Positions 63,413-64,000 of a stretch of DNA of 64,000 bases are shown here, piece by piece (the first letter of the stretch is position 1; each line of letters begins with the position of its first letter). Origin of the DNA: Bacteroidota bacterium (GTDB lineage: Bacteria > Bacteroidota > Bacteroidia > Chitinophagales > Chitinophagaceae); NCBI GenBank assembly GCA_005882315.1, contig VBAR01000001.1, positions 1,065,736 through 1,129,735 on the forward strand, written 5' to 3'. The notes beneath the pieces were generated by a model. That model saw only the letters and a list, made by a program, of their open reading frames with translations. It made no database searches and was not told where the DNA came from. Both the position numbers and the translations under genes were made by a program.

Positions 63413-63420
63413 CAAATATA
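63413..63420 (-). promoter_or_regulatory. -7 promoter box
   Basis: On the minus strand TATATTTG matches the Bacteroidota -7 consensus fully. It lies 18 bases upstream of the ATG at 63394 and covers the alternative TTG start at 63415, which decides the start of the downstream gene. The amidohydrolase gene probably shares this promoter. Confidence 0.55.
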
Positions 63421-63538
63421 GCAGCAGTTTTTCTTGTTTATTCCGCTTTTACATTGAAAAAAATAATATTTTCAGGAAATAGAAGTCTATCATCATGTAC
63501 ACACAGAAAGAAGTAAATGGAAACATTATTTCTGGGCG

Positions 63539-64000
63539 TTAATAGTTAATCAGTTTCTGAACAGATTCGCCCAGTCTTGACTTCGCCATAAAATTCTTCT
63601 CCAGTTCAATATTAAATGGAATAGGGGTATCAAGTGATGCGCAACGTAGCACAGGTGCATCCAGCATAGCAAAACAATTTTCTGCTATCCATGCTGCAAT
63701 TTCGCCGCCGATTCCACTAATTAACGTGTCTTCATGCAAGATCAAAACCCTTCCGGTTCTTTGAACTGCTTCACGAATAGCAAAATAATCCAATGGAGCT
63801 AATGTTCTTAAATCTAAAATATCTATGGAAATTTCAGGATGCTCGGCTGCATAATCTTCAGCCCAGTGTACGCCGGCACCATAAGTAATAATTGAAACCT
63901 CCTCTCCTTCTCTTACATGCCTTGCTTTACCGATCTCAATTTCATAATAATCCTCGGGTACTGGTCCACTTACTGAACGATACAATGCTTTATGTTCAAA
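63539..64000 (-). CDS. 2-oxoacid dehydrogenase E1 component, beta part, C-terminal end
   Basis: The 5' end lies beyond the right edge; about 153 C-terminal residues are present. FEHKALYR at the edge, then KARHVREGEEVSIITYGAGV, SIDILDLRTLAPLDY and RVLILHEDTLISGIGGEI, are hallmarks of the transketolase C-terminal domain in pyruvate or branched-chain 2-oxoacid dehydrogenase E1 beta chains, followed by CASLDTPIPFNIELEKNFM. The E1 decarboxylates a 2-oxoacid with thiamine diphosphate and feeds lipoyl E2. Whether the alpha part is fused in front cannot be seen. A 144-base gap separates it from the next gene. Confidence 0.9.
   Translation of the reverse strand, partial: FEHKALYRSVSGPVPEDYYEIEIGKARHVREGEEVSIITYGAGVHWAEDYAAEHPEISIDILDLRTLAPLDYFAIREAVQRTGRVLILHEDTLISGIGGEIAAWIAENCFAMLDAPVLRCASLDTPIPFNIELEKNFMAKSRLGESVQKLINY

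Noticed and set aside
63395-63415. Upstream TTG start for the tudor/CarD-like protein
   Set aside because: The TTG lies inside a perfect TATATTTG promoter box, and the ATG at 63394 fits the conserved start.

Overview
The window looks like chromosomal DNA of a Bacteroidota bacterium, most likely a Chitinophagaceae-type member of the Sphingobacteriia/Chitinophagia. Reasons: an alternative complex III locus (actA/actB), DUF418 proteins, secreted serine hydrolases and amidohydrolases in series, AT-rich leaders mostly without Shine-Dalgarno sites, and several copies of the Bacteroidota -7 promoter box TAnnTTTG. There is no rRNA, tRNA, CRISPR array, transposase or integrase that I can see. No intergenic gap exceeds about 250 bases.

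The dominant feature is a paralogous family that I call the MEVH family after its first residues. There are 29 intact genes of 240-264 codons plus one internally deleted remnant. All are on the minus strand, in six clusters: 9878-11359 (2 copies), 21856-27270 (7), 30913-37111 (8), 38322-41405 (4 plus remnant), 43501-46589 (4) and 58112-61126 (4). Together they fill about 21.9 kb, a third of the window. Every member has an almost invariant first ~40 residues: a His-rich start, a basic RKKW patch, one membrane helix (typically FWEFLMLFLAVFCGFLAE) and a charged EH..E stretch. A strongly divergent body follows, with one conserved motif near residues 115-135 (about QLKNSGSLRLIRN). Most end in a short tail close to KEYHLK. 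Copies are numbered 1-29 by ascending coordinate. Transcription runs the other way, so the highest number in a cluster is its first gene. The function is unknown. The layout resembles the uncharacterised Bacteroidota family DUF6090.

Layout. 1-2049: actB (partial) and actA, respiratory electron transfer. 2299-8596: small membrane protein, TPR protein, purN, carboxypeptidase-regulatory-like protein, TMEM175-type channel and two serine hydrolases. 8602-12877: a probable operon of a YfcC-type carrier, MEVH copies 2 and 1, and an APC permease. 13069-15982: a possible papain-like secreted protein, a lipoprotein and a TPR membrane protein. 16042-46589: a long, mostly minus-strand run in which MEVH clusters alternate with exported or membrane hydrolases (P1 aminopeptidase, lipocalin-like protein, M20 amidase, amidohydrolase, DUF1624-type acyltransferase, serine hydrolase, penicillin acylase-type amidase, M19 dipeptidase). 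It is interrupted by one plus-strand nucleotide cyclase/TPR gene. 46695-58028: small protein, three DUF418 proteins, an S9 peptidase, a serine hydrolase lipoprotein, a multicopper oxidase with reordered copper motifs and an intradiol dioxygenase. 58112-64000: last MEVH cluster with a 32-residue leader gene, an N-acyl-D-amino-acid deacylase-type protein, a tudor/CarD-like protein and the end of a 2-oxoacid dehydrogenase E1 beta gene.

How the genes may work together (inference): many non-family genes are exported amide, peptide or ester hydrolases plus amino-acid or carboxylate carriers, which suggests scavenging of peptides and N-acylated or D-amino acids. The MEVH genes sit 3-20 bases from each other and often from these hydrolases, so they are probably co-transcribed. 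Whether they act with the hydrolases, with each other as hetero-oligomers, or as a separate receptor- or immunity-like repertoire cannot be decided from sequence alone.
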